This document shows, piece by piece, positions 1 to 9,863 of a stretch of DNA of 41,438 nt. The notes below the pieces were generated by a model. That model was not told the DNA's origin. It ran no database searches and worked only from the letters and a program-made list of their open reading frames with translations. Within the stretch, counting starts at the first letter, position 1; the number at the start of each line of letters is the position of its first letter. Source of the stretch: DASTPP01 sp035762175 (GTDB lineage Bacteria; Myxococcota_A; Polyangia; Polyangiales; Polyangiaceae); the NCBI GenBank assembly GCA_035762175.1, contig DASTPP010000389.1, forward strand, positions 1 through 41,438, read 5' to 3'. The position numbers and the translations under genes are program-made.

Positions 1-1629
1 GGCGTCGGGGCCGCGCCGGCGGGCGGCGCGGTGGCCGGCGTCGGGGCCGCGCCGGTGGCGGTCGCGCCGGCGACGGTGGGGGTCGTGGTCGCGCCGGGCC
101 CGGCGGCCGCGCCCGCGACGGGGGTCGTGGTCGCGCCGGGCCCGGTGGCCGCGCCCGCGGCGGGGGCGGTGCCCGAGGTGAAGCCGGCCACGCCCGAGCT
201 GGTGCACCAGTTCGACTTCGGCTCGTATGGCCGCGCCATCGGCTCGATCAACAGCCGGGGCAACGGCACGCGCAACGCCGACATCATGCTGCTGACGAAC
301 GGCTCGCGCCTCGACGAGTCCTCGTACACCGAGCTCGAGTTCCGGCGCACCGACGAGTGGCTGCTGCCGAACGCGACCCAGCCGATCAAGACCCGCATCT
401 TGATCACGCCGGCCATCGGCGGCGACGTGTTCCACTACACGGGCAAGTTTTCGGCGTCGATGGCCGTGCGCAACCTCGCCGCCGAGGTCAAGGGCATCGG
501 CCACCCGGGGCTGCTCTTGTGGGCCGGCAGCCGCATGTACCGCGGCGACGACATTTTCGTTCTCGACTTCTGGCCGCTCGACAACCTGAACACGATCGGC
601 GGCGGCGCGAAGCTCGAGCTGCCCTCGCTGACGAAGATCGCCCTACACTGGGGCGTGCACCGCATCGACGACCCCTTCCTTAACCAGCAGGTGACGCGGC
701 CGCTGCCGCTCGGGCGGCCGGGCACGACGCAGGTCAGCCTGCTCGACCGGCCGCGCGCGATCAGCAGCCTGCGCGTCGAGCAGGGCCTGGCCCTCGCGGG
801 CAAGGCGACGATGAAGTTCGTCGGCTACAGCGAGCTGCACTACATCAACGGCGGGCGGCAGCAGCAGGTCGACCCGACCGCCGACCCGGCCGTCACCCCC
901 CAGCCCTCGGGGCCCATCACCGCCCTGCCGTCCGACTCGGGCTACGTCATCGGCGCGCAGATCGGCTGGTCGCTGGGCGAGCGCGCCACCTTCGCCAACC
1001 TCGTGGTGCGCTACGCCCGGGGCCTGGCGGCCTACCAAGACCTCGTCGTGCCCTTCGAGCGCACGCCCGAGGGCACGACCGACGGCGCGCGCGAGGCGCG
1101 CGTCGCCCTGTGGAACAACTACGAGGTCGGCCCGATCGCGGTCATGAGCGCCGCGCTCGCGCGCTCGTTCCGCACGGCGGTGCCCGACAAGCAGTCGTAC
1201 CAGGGCGTCGACGAGGCGGTGTTCATCACGCGGCCGCACTTCTTTTTCACCGAGGCCGTCGGCGTCTTCCTCGAGGGCACGCTCGAGCTGCAGAGGCGCC
1301 TGGCGGGCGCGAAGGCGGACGGCTCGCAGCGCACGGTGAGCGGCAACCTCTGGCGCATCGGCGTCGTGCCCTTCGTCAGCCCGACGGGCAAGGGCACGTT
1401 CGCGCGCCCGCAGATCCGCGCGATCTATCACATGTCGGTGCGCGACAGCGGCGCGCGCTCGTACTACGCGAAAGACGACCCGTTCTCGCGGCACAGCGTC
1501 GAGCACTTCTTCGGCCTCGGCGTCGAGTGGTGGTACAACTATCAAAACTTAGCGACCGCGCCCGCCGCGCGCCGGCGGGCGCGGGCCCTTCGCCCGCCGC
1601 CCACCCCCAAGAAGAGAGTGTTCGTAACG
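1..1629 (+). CDS. LamB-like (maltoporin-type) outer-membrane carbohydrate porin, 5' partial, fused in frame to the next gene
   Basis: The reading frame is open from base 1, so the true start lies upstream. The visible N-terminus is a Pro/Ala/Val-rich low-complexity stretch that includes two 42-bp repeats (79-120, 121-162; 14 residues each). From about base 190 the product looks like a sugar porin barrel: it begins VHQFDFGSYGRA and has the segment WAGSRMYRGDDIFVLDFW, which parallels the LamB segment WAGKRFYQRHDVHMIDFY. It ends at about 1516-1545 with GLGVEWWYN, like the terminal aromatic strand of porins. By family it would let maltose or other alpha-glucosides diffuse through the outer membrane, which fits the binding protein, ATPase and GH13 enzyme downstream. 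No stop codon separates it from the lipoprotein gene at 1630. A TAG at 1550-1552 would come into frame if one A of the AAAA run at 1544-1547 were absent, so this may be a frameshifted stop. Family assignment is fairly sure; substrate is inferred. Confidence 0.72.
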
Positions 1630-3033
1630 ATGCACATCGCGAGACTTCTGCACCGCCGTCTGACCCGCGCCCTGGCCCTCGCCGCGCTCGCGCTCGCCGC
1701 GGGCGGCTGCGGCGACGGCTCGAAGTCGCAGTCGCCGCCGACGGCCACCGCCCAGAGCAGCGCCCAGCCGGCCCCCGCCGCCGCGCCCGCCAAGCAGGCG
1801 AACATCACCATCAAGACCCCCGCCCCGGCGGTGCCCAACGCGGCCGAGGTGAAGAAGTTCAAGGGCGCCCAAATTACCTTCTACGGCGACCCGGTCTCGG
1901 GCGGCCTCGACGAGGCCATGGCGGCCAAGTTCTCCGAGGACACCGGCGTCGAGGTGCGGGTGATCCCCCGGCCCAAGGACCCGACCGAGTCGTACGCGAT
2001 GTACAAGCGGTTCTTCCAGGGCAAGTCGGCCGACGTCGACGTGCTCATGCTCGACGTCATCTGGCCGGGCGCCTTCGCCGAGAACCTGCTCGACCTCGGC
2101 CCGAAGCTCGGCGAGGCGGCCAAGGCGAACGCCGCGAGCATCGTCGAGAACAACACCGTCGGCGGCAAGCTCGTCGCCATGCCCTTCTTCACCGACTTCC
2201 CCGTGCTGTATTACCGCAGCGATCTGCTGCAAAAGTACGGCTTCGCCAAGCCGCCCGAGACGTGGGACGAGCTCGAGCGGCAGGCCAAGAAGATTCAAGA
2301 AGGCGAGAAGGCGCAGAACCCGAACTTCGCCGGCTTCGTCTGGCAGGGTAAGGCGTACGAGGGGCTCACCTGCAACGCCCTCGAGTGGGTCTTTTCGCAC
2401 GGCGGCGGGCAAATTCTCGACGGCAAGAAGCCCGCCGTCAACAACCCCCAAGTCGCCAAGGCGCTCGCCCGGGCCAAGGGCTGGGTGGGCGGCATCTCGC
2501 CGGCGGGCGTCACCGGCTACGAAGAAGAGGACGCGCGCAACGTCTTCCAGGGCGGCAACGCCGCCTTCATGCGCAACTGGCCCTACGCCTACGCGGCCGG
2601 CAACTCGGACGGCTCGCCCATCAAGGGCAAGTTCGACGTCACGCCCTTGCCCCACGAGCCCGGCCAGAAGAGCGGCGCCACCATCGGCGGCTGGCAGCTC
2701 GGGGTCTCGAAGTACTCGAAGAGCGCCGACGCGGCCGTCGAGTTCGTCCGCTACCTGACGAGCCCCGAGGGGCAGAAGTTCCGCGCCATCAACGGCTCGT
2801 TCTTGCCGACCCTGCCCGCGGTCCAGCAAGACCCGGAGGTCACCCAGGCCATCCCCTTCATCGGCCGCGCCAAGGACGTCTCGCTCGTCGCCCGCCCCGC
2901 GGCCGCGACCGGCGACCGGTACAACGAGGTGTCGATCGCGTTCTTCCAAGGCGTCAGCCAGGCGCTCCAAGGCAAGGACCCGACCAAGATCTTGCCCGAG
3001 GTCGAGCAGCGCATGCAGCGCGCGCTGCGCTGA
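1630..3033 (+). CDS. Sugar ABC transporter substrate-binding lipoprotein (family 1, CUT1)
   Basis: The ATG at 1630 is preceded by GAAGAGAG (1611-1618) and opens a 467-residue lipoprotein. The Arg-rich n-region and hydrophobic stretch end at AAGGC, with Cys27 as the likely lipidated residue. A Ser/Pro/Ala linker follows, then a family 1 extracellular solute-binding fold: AQITFYGDPVSGG, DVLMLDVIWPGAFAENL, MPFFTDFPVLYYRSDLL, PPETWDELERQAKKIQEG and GNAAFMRNWPYAYA. These blocks are typical of trehalose/maltose/alpha-glucoside binding proteins such as ThuE or AglE. It would deliver sugar to the MalF/MalG permeases at 9864-11614 energised by the UgpC-type ATPase at 6567. The frame is continuous with the porin upstream, so the mature protein is lipidated only if translation starts here. 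The exact sugar cannot be read from sequence. Confidence 0.85.
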   Translation: MHIARLLHRRLTRALALAALALAAGGCGDGSKSQSPPTATAQSSAQPAPAAAPAKQANITIKTPAPAVPNAAEVKKFKGAQITFYGDPVSGGLDEAMAAKFSEDTGVEVRVIPRPKDPTESYAMYKRFFQGKSADVDVLMLDVIWPGAFAENLLDLGPKLGEAAKANAASIVENNTVGGKLVAMPFFTDFPVLYYRSDLLQKYGFAKPPETWDELERQAKKIQEGEKAQNPNFAGFVWQGKAYEGLTCNALEWVFSHGGGQILDGKKPAVNNPQVAKALARAKGWVGGISPAGVTGYEEEDARNVFQGGNAAFMRNWPYAYAAGNSDGSPIKGKFDVTPLPHEPGQKSGATIGGWQLGVSKYSKSADAAVEFVRYLTSPEGQKFRAINGSFLPTLPAVQQDPEVTQAIPFIGRAKDVSLVARPAAATGDRYNEVSIAFFQGVSQALQGKDPTKILPEVEQRMQRALR

Positions 3034-3415
3034 GCGGGGCGCCCCCGCCCGCCCCCGCGGGCGCCCCGGCGTACGGCCTTCTGACCCAGCGCCCCCGCGG
3101 GCGCGCGGGCCGCGGCGCGGGCCGGGGCGCGGCCCGGCCCGGCCCTCCGGACGGTCAGCTACCTATCCATCTTTGTAAAAAAGCCGGCGCCCCCTCGAGG
3201 CAGGCCCGCGAGGTCGGTTGGCGAACCATGCGTAAAAAACCATTGCCGAACCTCGAAATCTTCGCGAAGCTAGCGCCGCGGCGCCGGGGTTTCGATCGGG
3301 TTCGAACGGGGCCGCGGCCCTAGCAGTTGCCTAGTGAAACCGTGCTCAGGCGGCCCGAGATCAGGCTGCCGGAGCACTCGGCCCGGCCGTCGGGGCGGGG
3401 CGAGCGAGGTATCGG
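3034..3415 (+). other. Intergenic region before the xylose-type operon; candidate operators
   Basis: 382 bases without a supported gene. The first part is almost pure G/C. The second half is less GC-rich and probably holds the promoter for the binding-protein gene at 3416. It contains the perfect palindromes CTTCGCGAAG (3260-3269) and GTTCGAAC (3300-3307), and an A-run patch around 3170-3180 and 3235. No -35/-10 pair is assigned. Confidence 0.3.
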
Positions 3416-4519
3416 GTGAGACGAAGCGTGGCGTTCCTCTGGGCGGTGGCGGCGGCGGGGCTCGGTTGCGGCGGCGAGAAGGCCGAGCCGGGCGGCTCGC
3501 CGGGCGCGGCGACGGCGGCGGGGGCCCCGCCCTCGGCGGCCATCGCGCTGCTCTTGCCCGAGTCGAAGACGGCGCGCTACGAGTCGCACGACCGCCCGAC
3601 GTTCGAGCGGCGCGTGCGCGAGCTGTGCGCGGGGTGCAAGGTGATCTACAGCAACGCCGACCAAGACGCCGCCAAGCAGCAGGGGCAGGCCGAGGCGGCG
3701 CTGACGAACGGGGCGAAGGTGCTCGTGCTCGACCCGGTCGACTCGGCGGCGGCGGCGGCGATCGTGGCGCGGGCCAAGCAGTCGAAGGTGCCCGTCGTCA
3801 GCTACGACCGGCTCATCGTCAACGCCGACGTCGACTACTACGTCTCGTTCGACAACGAGAAGGTGGGCAAGCTGCAGGGCCAGGCGCTGGTCGACCGGCT
3901 CGCGCCGTCGGGCAAGAAGGGCCCGATCGTGATGATCAACGGGGCGCCGACCGACAGCAACGCCAAGCTCTTCAAGGCGGGGGCGCACGCGACCATCGAC
4001 GCCGGCGGGCTCGCCATCGGCGCCGAGTACGACACCCCGGACTGGAGCCCCGACAAGGCCCAGCAGCAGATGGAGCAGGCGCTCACCCGGCTCGGCAAAG
4101 ACAAGGTGGTGGGCGTGTACGCGGCCAACGACGGCACCGCGGGCGGGGCCATCGCGGCGCTGAAGGCGGCGGGGGTCAAGCCCCTGCCGCCGGTGACGGG
4201 GCAGGACGCCGAGCTCGCGGCGATCCAACGCATCGTCGCGGGCGAGCAGTTCATGACGGTGTACAAGGCGATCAAGCCCGAGGCCGAGGCCGCGGCCGAG
4301 CTCGCGGTGGCGCTGGCGAAGGGCGAGGGGGCGCCGGCGGGCAAGGTCAACGGCGCGGTCAACAACGGCCGCAAAGACGTGCCCTCGATCTTGCTGACGC
4401 CCGTGGTGGTGACGCGCGAGACGGTCAAGGCGACGGTCGTCGCCGACGGGTTCTGGCGGGCCGAGCAGGTCTGCGTGGGCGACTACCGCGCGGCTTGCGA
4501 GGCGGCGCAGATCCTCTGA
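3416..4519 (+). CDS. xylF: Xylose-type (CUT2) sugar-binding protein, XylF-like
   Basis: 367 residues from GTG 3416, with GAGG at 3406-3409 six bases upstream. The hydrophobic leader ends at GLGC, so Cys18 may be lipidated, although the lipobox is poor. The body follows XylF closely: VPVVSYDRLIVNADVDYYVS, FDNEKVGKLQGQALVDRL, the NAKLFKAG block, YAANDGTAGGAIAALKAAG, TGQDAELAAIQRI, MTVYKAI and NNGRKDVPSILLTPVVVT. XylF binds D-xylose in the periplasm for an ABC importer. It is the first gene of a tight cluster: the ATPase starts 7 bases downstream and the permease overlaps that. The match is to the whole family pattern, so the xylose call is better supported than for most sugar binders, but related pentoses remain possible. 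Confidence 0.85.
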   Translation: MRRSVAFLWAVAAAGLGCGGEKAEPGGSPGAATAAGAPPSAAIALLLPESKTARYESHDRPTFERRVRELCAGCKVIYSNADQDAAKQQGQAEAALTNGAKVLVLDPVDSAAAAAIVARAKQSKVPVVSYDRLIVNADVDYYVSFDNEKVGKLQGQALVDRLAPSGKKGPIVMINGAPTDSNAKLFKAGAHATIDAGGLAIGAEYDTPDWSPDKAQQQMEQALTRLGKDKVVGVYAANDGTAGGAIAALKAAGVKPLPPVTGQDAELAAIQRIVAGEQFMTVYKAIKPEAEAAAELAVALAKGEGAPAGKVNGAVNNGRKDVPSILLTPVVVTRETVKATVVADGFWRAEQVCVGDYRAACEAAQIL

Positions 4520-4526
4520 GGGTGCC

Positions 4527-5315
4527 ATGGCAGAGGCAACGGCCGGGCCCCTGTTCGAGCTGCGCGGGGTCGAGAAGCGCTTCGGCGCGGTGCACGCGCT
4601 CCGCGGGGTCGACTTCGAGGTGCGCGCGGGCGAGGTCGTCGCCCTCGTCGGCGACAACGGGGCGGGCAAGTCGACGCTGGTCGGCGTGATGTCGGGCACG
4701 GTGCCCTGCGACGCCGGCCGCATCACGTTCGGGGGCCGGGCCGTCGCCCTGCGGGCCCCGCAAGACGCCTCGGCGCTGGGCGTCGCGACCGTCTACCAAG
4801 ACCTCGCCCTCTGCGACGAGCTCGACATCGTCGCCAACCTCTTCCTCGGGCGCGAGCTCGGGCGGCCGGCGGGGCCGCTCGGGCGGCTCGACGAGGTGGC
4901 GATGGAGGTGCGGGCGCGCGAGCTGCTCGACCGGCTCTCGGTGAGCGTGCCGAGCACGCGCGCGCGCGTCGGGGGGCTCTCGGGCGGCCAGCGGCAGAGC
5001 ATCGCCGTCGCGCGCTCGATGATGGGCGAGCCGAAGGTGGTGCTGCTCGACGAGCCGACGGCGGCGCTCGGGGTGGCGCAGACGCGGCAGGTGCTCGACC
5101 TCATTCGCCGCCTGCGCTCGCAGGGGCTCGGCGTCGTCGTCATCAGCCACAACCTGGCCGACGTCTTCTCGGTCTCCGACCGCATCGTCGTGCTGCGGCT
5201 CGGCCGGCGCGTCGCGACCTTCGAGACGAAGTCGGCTCGCGACGTCGACGTCGTCGGGGCCATCACGGGCGCGACCGAGGCGGGCGTGGCGCTCGCCGGG
5301 CGGGGGGCCGCGTGA
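4527..5315 (+). CDS. CUT2 sugar ABC transporter ATPase, single-domain (XylG/FrcA-like)
   Basis: 262 residues with all ABC ATPase motifs: Walker A GDNGAGKST (42-50), signature LSGGQRQ (151-157), Walker B VVLLDEPTAAL with Glu176, and the switch His in VISHNLADV. CUT2 ATPases of the RbsA/XylG enterobacterial type carry two ABC domains in about 500 residues. This protein has one, as in FrcA and actinobacterial xylose systems, and would work as a homodimer. It starts 7 bases after the binding-protein gene, and its stop overlaps the permease start by 4 bases (GTGA), indicating translational coupling. The role is ATP hydrolysis at the inner membrane for pentose or xylose import. Confidence 0.88.
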   Translation: MAEATAGPLFELRGVEKRFGAVHALRGVDFEVRAGEVVALVGDNGAGKSTLVGVMSGTVPCDAGRITFGGRAVALRAPQDASALGVATVYQDLALCDELDIVANLFLGRELGRPAGPLGRLDEVAMEVRARELLDRLSVSVPSTRARVGGLSGGQRQSIAVARSMMGEPKVVLLDEPTAALGVAQTRQVLDLIRRLRSQGLGVVVISHNLADVFSVSDRIVVLRLGRRVATFETKSARDVDVVGAITGATEAGVALAGRGAA

Positions 5316-6535
5316 GCGCGCCGGGCGAGGCCGCGGCCGGCGCGGCGCCGGGGCCGGCCGCGGGGGGCGGGGGCGCGCCGGGCCTGCGCGCGCGCCTCGC
5401 GGGCGGCGATCTGGGCAGCGCCCCCGTGCTCGTCGGCCTGCTCGCCATCTGGGCCGCCTTCTGGCTCGCCAACCCGCGCTTCCTGTCGGCCGTCAACCTG
5501 ACGAACCTCGTGCTGCAGATCGCCGCCACGGGCACGATCTCGGTCGGCCTGGTGCTCGTGCTCTTGCTCGGCGAGATCGACCTGTCGGCCGGCGTGCTCA
5601 GCGGGCTGTCGGCCGCCGTGATGGCCGCGCTCAACGTCAAGGCGGGCTGGGGCGGCGCGGCGAGCGTGGCCGCGGGGCTCGGCGTCGGCGCCGCGGTCGG
5701 CGCCTTCCACGGGCTCTGGGTCGCCCGCCTGCGCGTGCCCTCGTTCGTCGTCACGCTCGCCGGCCTGCTCGCCTGGCAGGGCGCGCTGCTGCTCACGCTC
5801 GGCGACTCGGGCACCGTCAACCTCGGCGACGCCTTCATCGTCTCGCTGGCCGGCACCTTCTTCGCCCCGCCGCTCGCGCTCACCTTCGGCGGCGTCGCGG
5901 TGCTCGGCTACGCGGCCTCGGCCGTCGTCGGGCGCCGCCGCCGCGCCGCCGCGGGCCTGCCCGCCGGGCCCCTCGCCCCCGCGGTCGCGCGGGCGCTGGC
6001 CGCCTCCGCCGCCACCGTCGCCGCCGCGACGGCCTTCGCCCTCGACCGCGGCCTGCCGCTCGCCGCGCTGCTCTTCTTGGGCCTGCTCGTCGCCGTCGAG
6101 ACGCTCTTGCGCCAGACCCGCTTCGGGCGCCACCTCTTCGCCGTCGGCGGCAACGCCGAGGCCGCGCGGCGGGCCGGCATCCGCGTGCGCTCGGTGCGCG
6201 TCGCCGCCTTCTCGCTCGCGGGCGCGCTCGCCGCCGCCGGCGGCATCCTCGCCGCCTCGCGCCTGCTCGCCGTCAACCAGTCGTCCGGCGGGGGCGACGT
6301 GCTGCTCAACGCCGTCGCCGCGGCCGTCATCGGCGGCACCAGCCTGTTCGGCGGGCGGGGCTCGGCCTGGTCGGCGCTGCTCGGGGCCCTCGTCATCGGC
6401 TCCATCGCCAACGGAATGGACCTGCTCGCCCTGCCCTCGTCGGTTAAGTTCGTCGTCACGGGGGCGGTGCTCTTGATCGCGGCGTCGGTCGACGCGCTCT
6501 CGCGCCGCGAGACGGGCCGGGGCGGGCGGCGCTGA
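5312..6535 (+). CDS. CUT2 sugar ABC transporter permease (XylH-like)
   Basis: 407 residues, GTG start overlapping the end of the ATPase gene by 4 bases. After a Gly/Ala-rich cytoplasmic N-terminus the protein is mostly transmembrane, with the CUT2 (BPD_transp_2) landmarks FWLANPRFLSAVNLTNLVLQ, LLGEIDLSAGVLSGLSAAV, VPSFVVTLAGLLAWQGALLL and, near the C-terminus, AVAAAVIGGTSLFGGRGS. The middle (about residues 205-245) is an Ala/Arg-rich loop plus extra hydrophobic stretch, as seen in longer XylH proteins. With the XylF-like binder and single-domain ATPase it makes a complete importer. The ORF ends 31 bases before the next ATPase gene. Confidence 0.88.
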   Translation: MSAPGEAAAGAAPGPAAGGGGAPGLRARLAGGDLGSAPVLVGLLAIWAAFWLANPRFLSAVNLTNLVLQIAATGTISVGLVLVLLLGEIDLSAGVLSGLSAAVMAALNVKAGWGGAASVAAGLGVGAAVGAFHGLWVARLRVPSFVVTLAGLLAWQGALLLTLGDSGTVNLGDAFIVSLAGTFFAPPLALTFGGVAVLGYAASAVVGRRRRAAAGLPAGPLAPAVARALAASAATVAAATAFALDRGLPLAALLFLGLLVAVETLLRQTRFGRHLFAVGGNAEAARRAGIRVRSVRVAAFSLAGALAAAGGILAASRLLAVNQSSGGGDVLLNAVAAAVIGGTSLFGGRGSAWSALLGALVIGSIANGMDLLALPSSVKFVVTGAVLLIAASVDALSRRETGRGGRR

Positions 6536-6566
6536 CGCCGAGCGGGCAGAAAGAAGACCACGCCCC

Positions 6567-7664
<1,098 letters not shown>

Positions 7665-7682
7665 CGCCCCCCCCGGGGCCGC

Positions 7683-9317
7683 TCAGCCGAGCCGGAAGAC
7701 GCACCCCTCGTCGCCGCGCAGGGCGAACGCCGCGGGCGCGTCGCCCTCGCGGTCGAGGCCGGTCGAGAACACCAGGCGCGCCCCCCCCGGCACGGCGAGC
7801 TCGCGCGCCTCGCTCGAGAAGTTGAGCGCGACGAGGTAGCGCTCCGCGCCGAGCCGCCGCTCGTAGACGAAGCAGCCGTCGGGCGCCCCCTCGACCCCGC
7901 GGTAGGCGCCGGCGCGCAGCGCGCCCGACGCGCGCCGCAGCCGGAGCAGCGCCCGCGTGAGTGCGAGCATCGAGCGCGGGTCGCGCTCCTGGGCCTCGAC
8001 GTTGACCTCGCGGAAGTCGTCGCCGACCGGCAGCCAGGGCTCGGCGCCCGCGGGGCAGAAGCCCGCGTTGGGCGAGCCATCCCAGCGCATCGGCGTGCGC
8101 GCCGGATCGCGCCCGAGGCCGAGGCCGGGCTCGCGCAGGCCCCAGGGGTCGCGCTCGCGCCCGGGGGGGATCGGCACGTCCGCCAGGCCGAGCTCGTCGC
8201 CGTAGTAGAGCGTGGGGGTGCCGCGCAGCGTCAGCAGGAGCATCATGGCGACGCGCGCCCGCGCGGCGCCGACGCGCGTGGCGATGCGCGGCTCGTCGTG
8301 GTTGCCTAGCACGTAGTTGGGGAAGGCCCCCGGCGGCAGCGCCCCCTCGACGCCCTCGACGAGCTCGCGCACGGCCTCGGCCCGCCAGGGCGTCTTGAGC
8401 AGGCCGAAATTGAAGGGCAGGTGCAGTTCGTCGAGCCCCTCGCCGTAGTAGCTCGCCCACGCCTTCCAGTCGTACACGTGCATCTCGCCGACGAGCACCC
8501 GGTGCCGGCCCCGGTCGTGCCCGTCGACGAAGGCGCGCATCTCGCGGAAGAGCGCGTGCAGATCGGGGTGGCCCCGGTCGTAGACGTGAAGCTGAGTATC
8601 GTAGCGGCCGAGGGGCTTGTGCAGGCCGCCCGCCGGCGAGGGGTTCGGCGGGTTGTCGCGCCAGAGCGGGTCTTTCATCGCGAAGAGCACCGCGTCGAGC
8701 CGGAAGCCGTCGACGCCCCGGTCGAGCCAGAAGCGCAGCACGTCGAACATGGCCTCTTTGACGCGGGGGTCGCGCCAGTTGAGGTCGGGCTGCTCTTTGA
8801 GAAAGGTGTGCAGGTAATACTGCCCGGTCGCCGCGTCCCACTCCCAGGCGGGGCCGCCGAACACGCTCAGCCAGTTGTTCGGCGGCGAGCCGTCGGGCTT
8901 CGGGTCGGCCCAGACGTAGAAGTCGCGGCGCGGCGACGAGCGCGAGGCGCGGGCCTCGACGAACCAGGGGTGCTGGTCGGAGGTGTGGTTCGGCACGTAG
9001 TCGAGCAAGATCTTGAGCCCGAGCGCGCGGGCCCGCGCGACGAACGCGTCGAAGCCGTCGAGGGTGCCGAAGAGCGGGTCGACCCCCTTGTGATCGCTGA
9101 TGTCGTAGCCGAAGTCGGCCATGGGCGAGGGGTAGAAAGGCGAGACCCAGACCGCCCCGACGCCGAGCGCGGCGAGGTAGTCGAGCCGCGCGGTCGCGCC
9201 CGCGAGGTCGCCGACGCCGTCGCCGTCGGCGTCTTGAAAGCTACGCGGGTAAATTTGATAGATGACTTCGTTCTGCCACCAGGGGGCGCTCTCGCGCGCC
9301 GGAAGGTCCGCGGTCAT
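7683..9317 (-). CDS. GH13 alpha-glucosidase / oligo-1,6-glucosidase-like enzyme
   Basis: 544 residues from ATG 9317; no strong ribosome-binding site is visible. The start is chosen because WWQNEVIYQIYPRSFQDADGDG, the usual GH13 N-terminus, begins at residue 13. Conserved region I is DYVPNHTS (106-113). The nucleophile is Asp208 in DGFRLDAV, the acid/base is Glu278 in LVGEMHVY, and the transition-state Asp341 is in GNHDEPR. By family it hydrolyses terminal alpha-glucosidic bonds of imported maltose, isomaltose, trehalulose or similar sugars in the cytoplasm; no signal peptide is seen. It faces away from the malF gene across a repeat-rich divergent region and converges on the MalK-type gene 18 bases away. 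The linkage preference cannot be set from sequence. Confidence 0.88.
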   Translation of the reverse strand: MTADLPARESAPWWQNEVIYQIYPRSFQDADGDGVGDLAGATARLDYLAALGVGAVWVSPFYPSPMADFGYDISDHKGVDPLFGTLDGFDAFVARARALGLKILLDYVPNHTSDQHPWFVEARASRSSPRRDFYVWADPKPDGSPPNNWLSVFGGPAWEWDAATGQYYLHTFLKEQPDLNWRDPRVKEAMFDVLRFWLDRGVDGFRLDAVLFAMKDPLWRDNPPNPSPAGGLHKPLGRYDTQLHVYDRGHPDLHALFREMRAFVDGHDRGRHRVLVGEMHVYDWKAWASYYGEGLDELHLPFNFGLLKTPWRAEAVRELVEGVEGALPPGAFPNYVLGNHDEPRIATRVGAARARVAMMLLLTLRGTPTLYYGDELGLADVPIPPGRERDPWGLREPGLGLGRDPARTPMRWDGSPNAGFCPAGAEPWLPVGDDFREVNVEAQERDPRSMLALTRALLRLRRASGALRAGAYRGVEGAPDGCFVYERRLGAERYLVALNFSSEARELAVPGGARLVFSTGLDREGDAPAAFALRGDEGCVFRLG

Positions 9318-9459
9318 GCGGGCGTCTTTAGCACCGGGGCCGCCCCGGGGGCAGGGCGCGCCGGGGGGGCCGCCCCCGGTCCGAGCGCGGGCGCCGGCGC
9401 GCCCGCCCCCGCGAGCCGGCCAAGCGAACCCCGACCCGGCTGGCCATTGCGGTGTTGAC

Positions 9460-9471
9460 CGAAACGTCTCG
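9460..9471. promoter_or_regulatory. Candidate LacI-family operator
   Basis: CGAAACGTCTCG has 10 of 12 symmetric positions and the central ACGT typical of LacI/GalR-type operators. It lies in the divergent region between the alpha-glucosidase and the MalF/MalG genes, where a maltose-type repressor would act. No regulator gene for it is in the window, so this is inference. Confidence 0.3.
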
Positions 9472-9502
9472 CCCGAGCGTGCGGGCGGCCCGCGGGCCGG
9501 CG

Positions 9503-9587
9503 CGGGCGCACGCCCGCGGGCCGGCGGCAGGAGGCCCCGGGCGGAGGGCGCACGGAGGAGGGGCGGGCGCACGCCCGCGGGCCGGCG
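9503..9587. repeat. 24-bp direct repeat pair, 61 bp apart
   Basis: The 24 bases at 9503-9526 recur exactly at 9564-9587. Each copy contains the small dyad GGGCGCACGCCC. They lie in the divergent control region of the sugar locus. Confidence 0.7.
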
Positions 9588-9604
9588 CGGGGGCCCGGTT
9601 CCCC

Positions 9605-9744
9605 GGTGAGCGCGAAGGCGCGGAGGCCCGGCGCCCGGCGAGCGCGAAGGGGCGGCGCGGGGGGCCGGCGCCCCGGCGAGCACGAAGGGGCGGCGCGGGG
9701 GGCCGGCGCCCCGGCGAGCGCGAAGGGGCGGCGCGGGCGCGCGC
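9605..9744. repeat. 38-bp GC-rich tandem repeat (two full and two partial copies)
   Basis: Units start at 9605 (degenerate), 9637, 9675 and 9713 (partial). The full units at 9637-9674 and 9675-9712 differ at one position. The core reads GCGAAGGGGCGGCGCGG followed by GGCCGGCGCC, itself a palindrome. It appears noncoding because every frame translates to low-complexity sequence. Confidence 0.8.
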
Positions 9745-9863
9745 CCGCGGGGCGGCGACGGCTCGGGGCGCGCGGGGCGCCGCGGCCGCCGGCGTGACTT
9801 TCGCACCGGTCGTGGCCCGTCGGGCGTTACGCCGGGCGGCGCGCTCATAGTAGAGTGCCGGCG

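Larger units (their letters stand above)
9318..9854. other. Divergent promoter region between the alpha-glucosidase and malF genes, filled with GC-rich repeats
   Basis: 537 bases with no supported gene; the long frames here are low-complexity Arg/Pro/Gly/Ala translations of repeats. Contents: a LacI-like half-symmetric site at 9460-9471, a 24-bp direct repeat pair (9503-9526, 9564-9587), and a 38-bp tandem repeat (9605-9744). Confidence 0.5.

Noticed and set aside
643..1545. Long antisense frame under the porin
   Set aside because: Arg/Ala/Asp-rich translation typical of the opposite strand of a GC-rich gene; the plus frame shows clear porin features.
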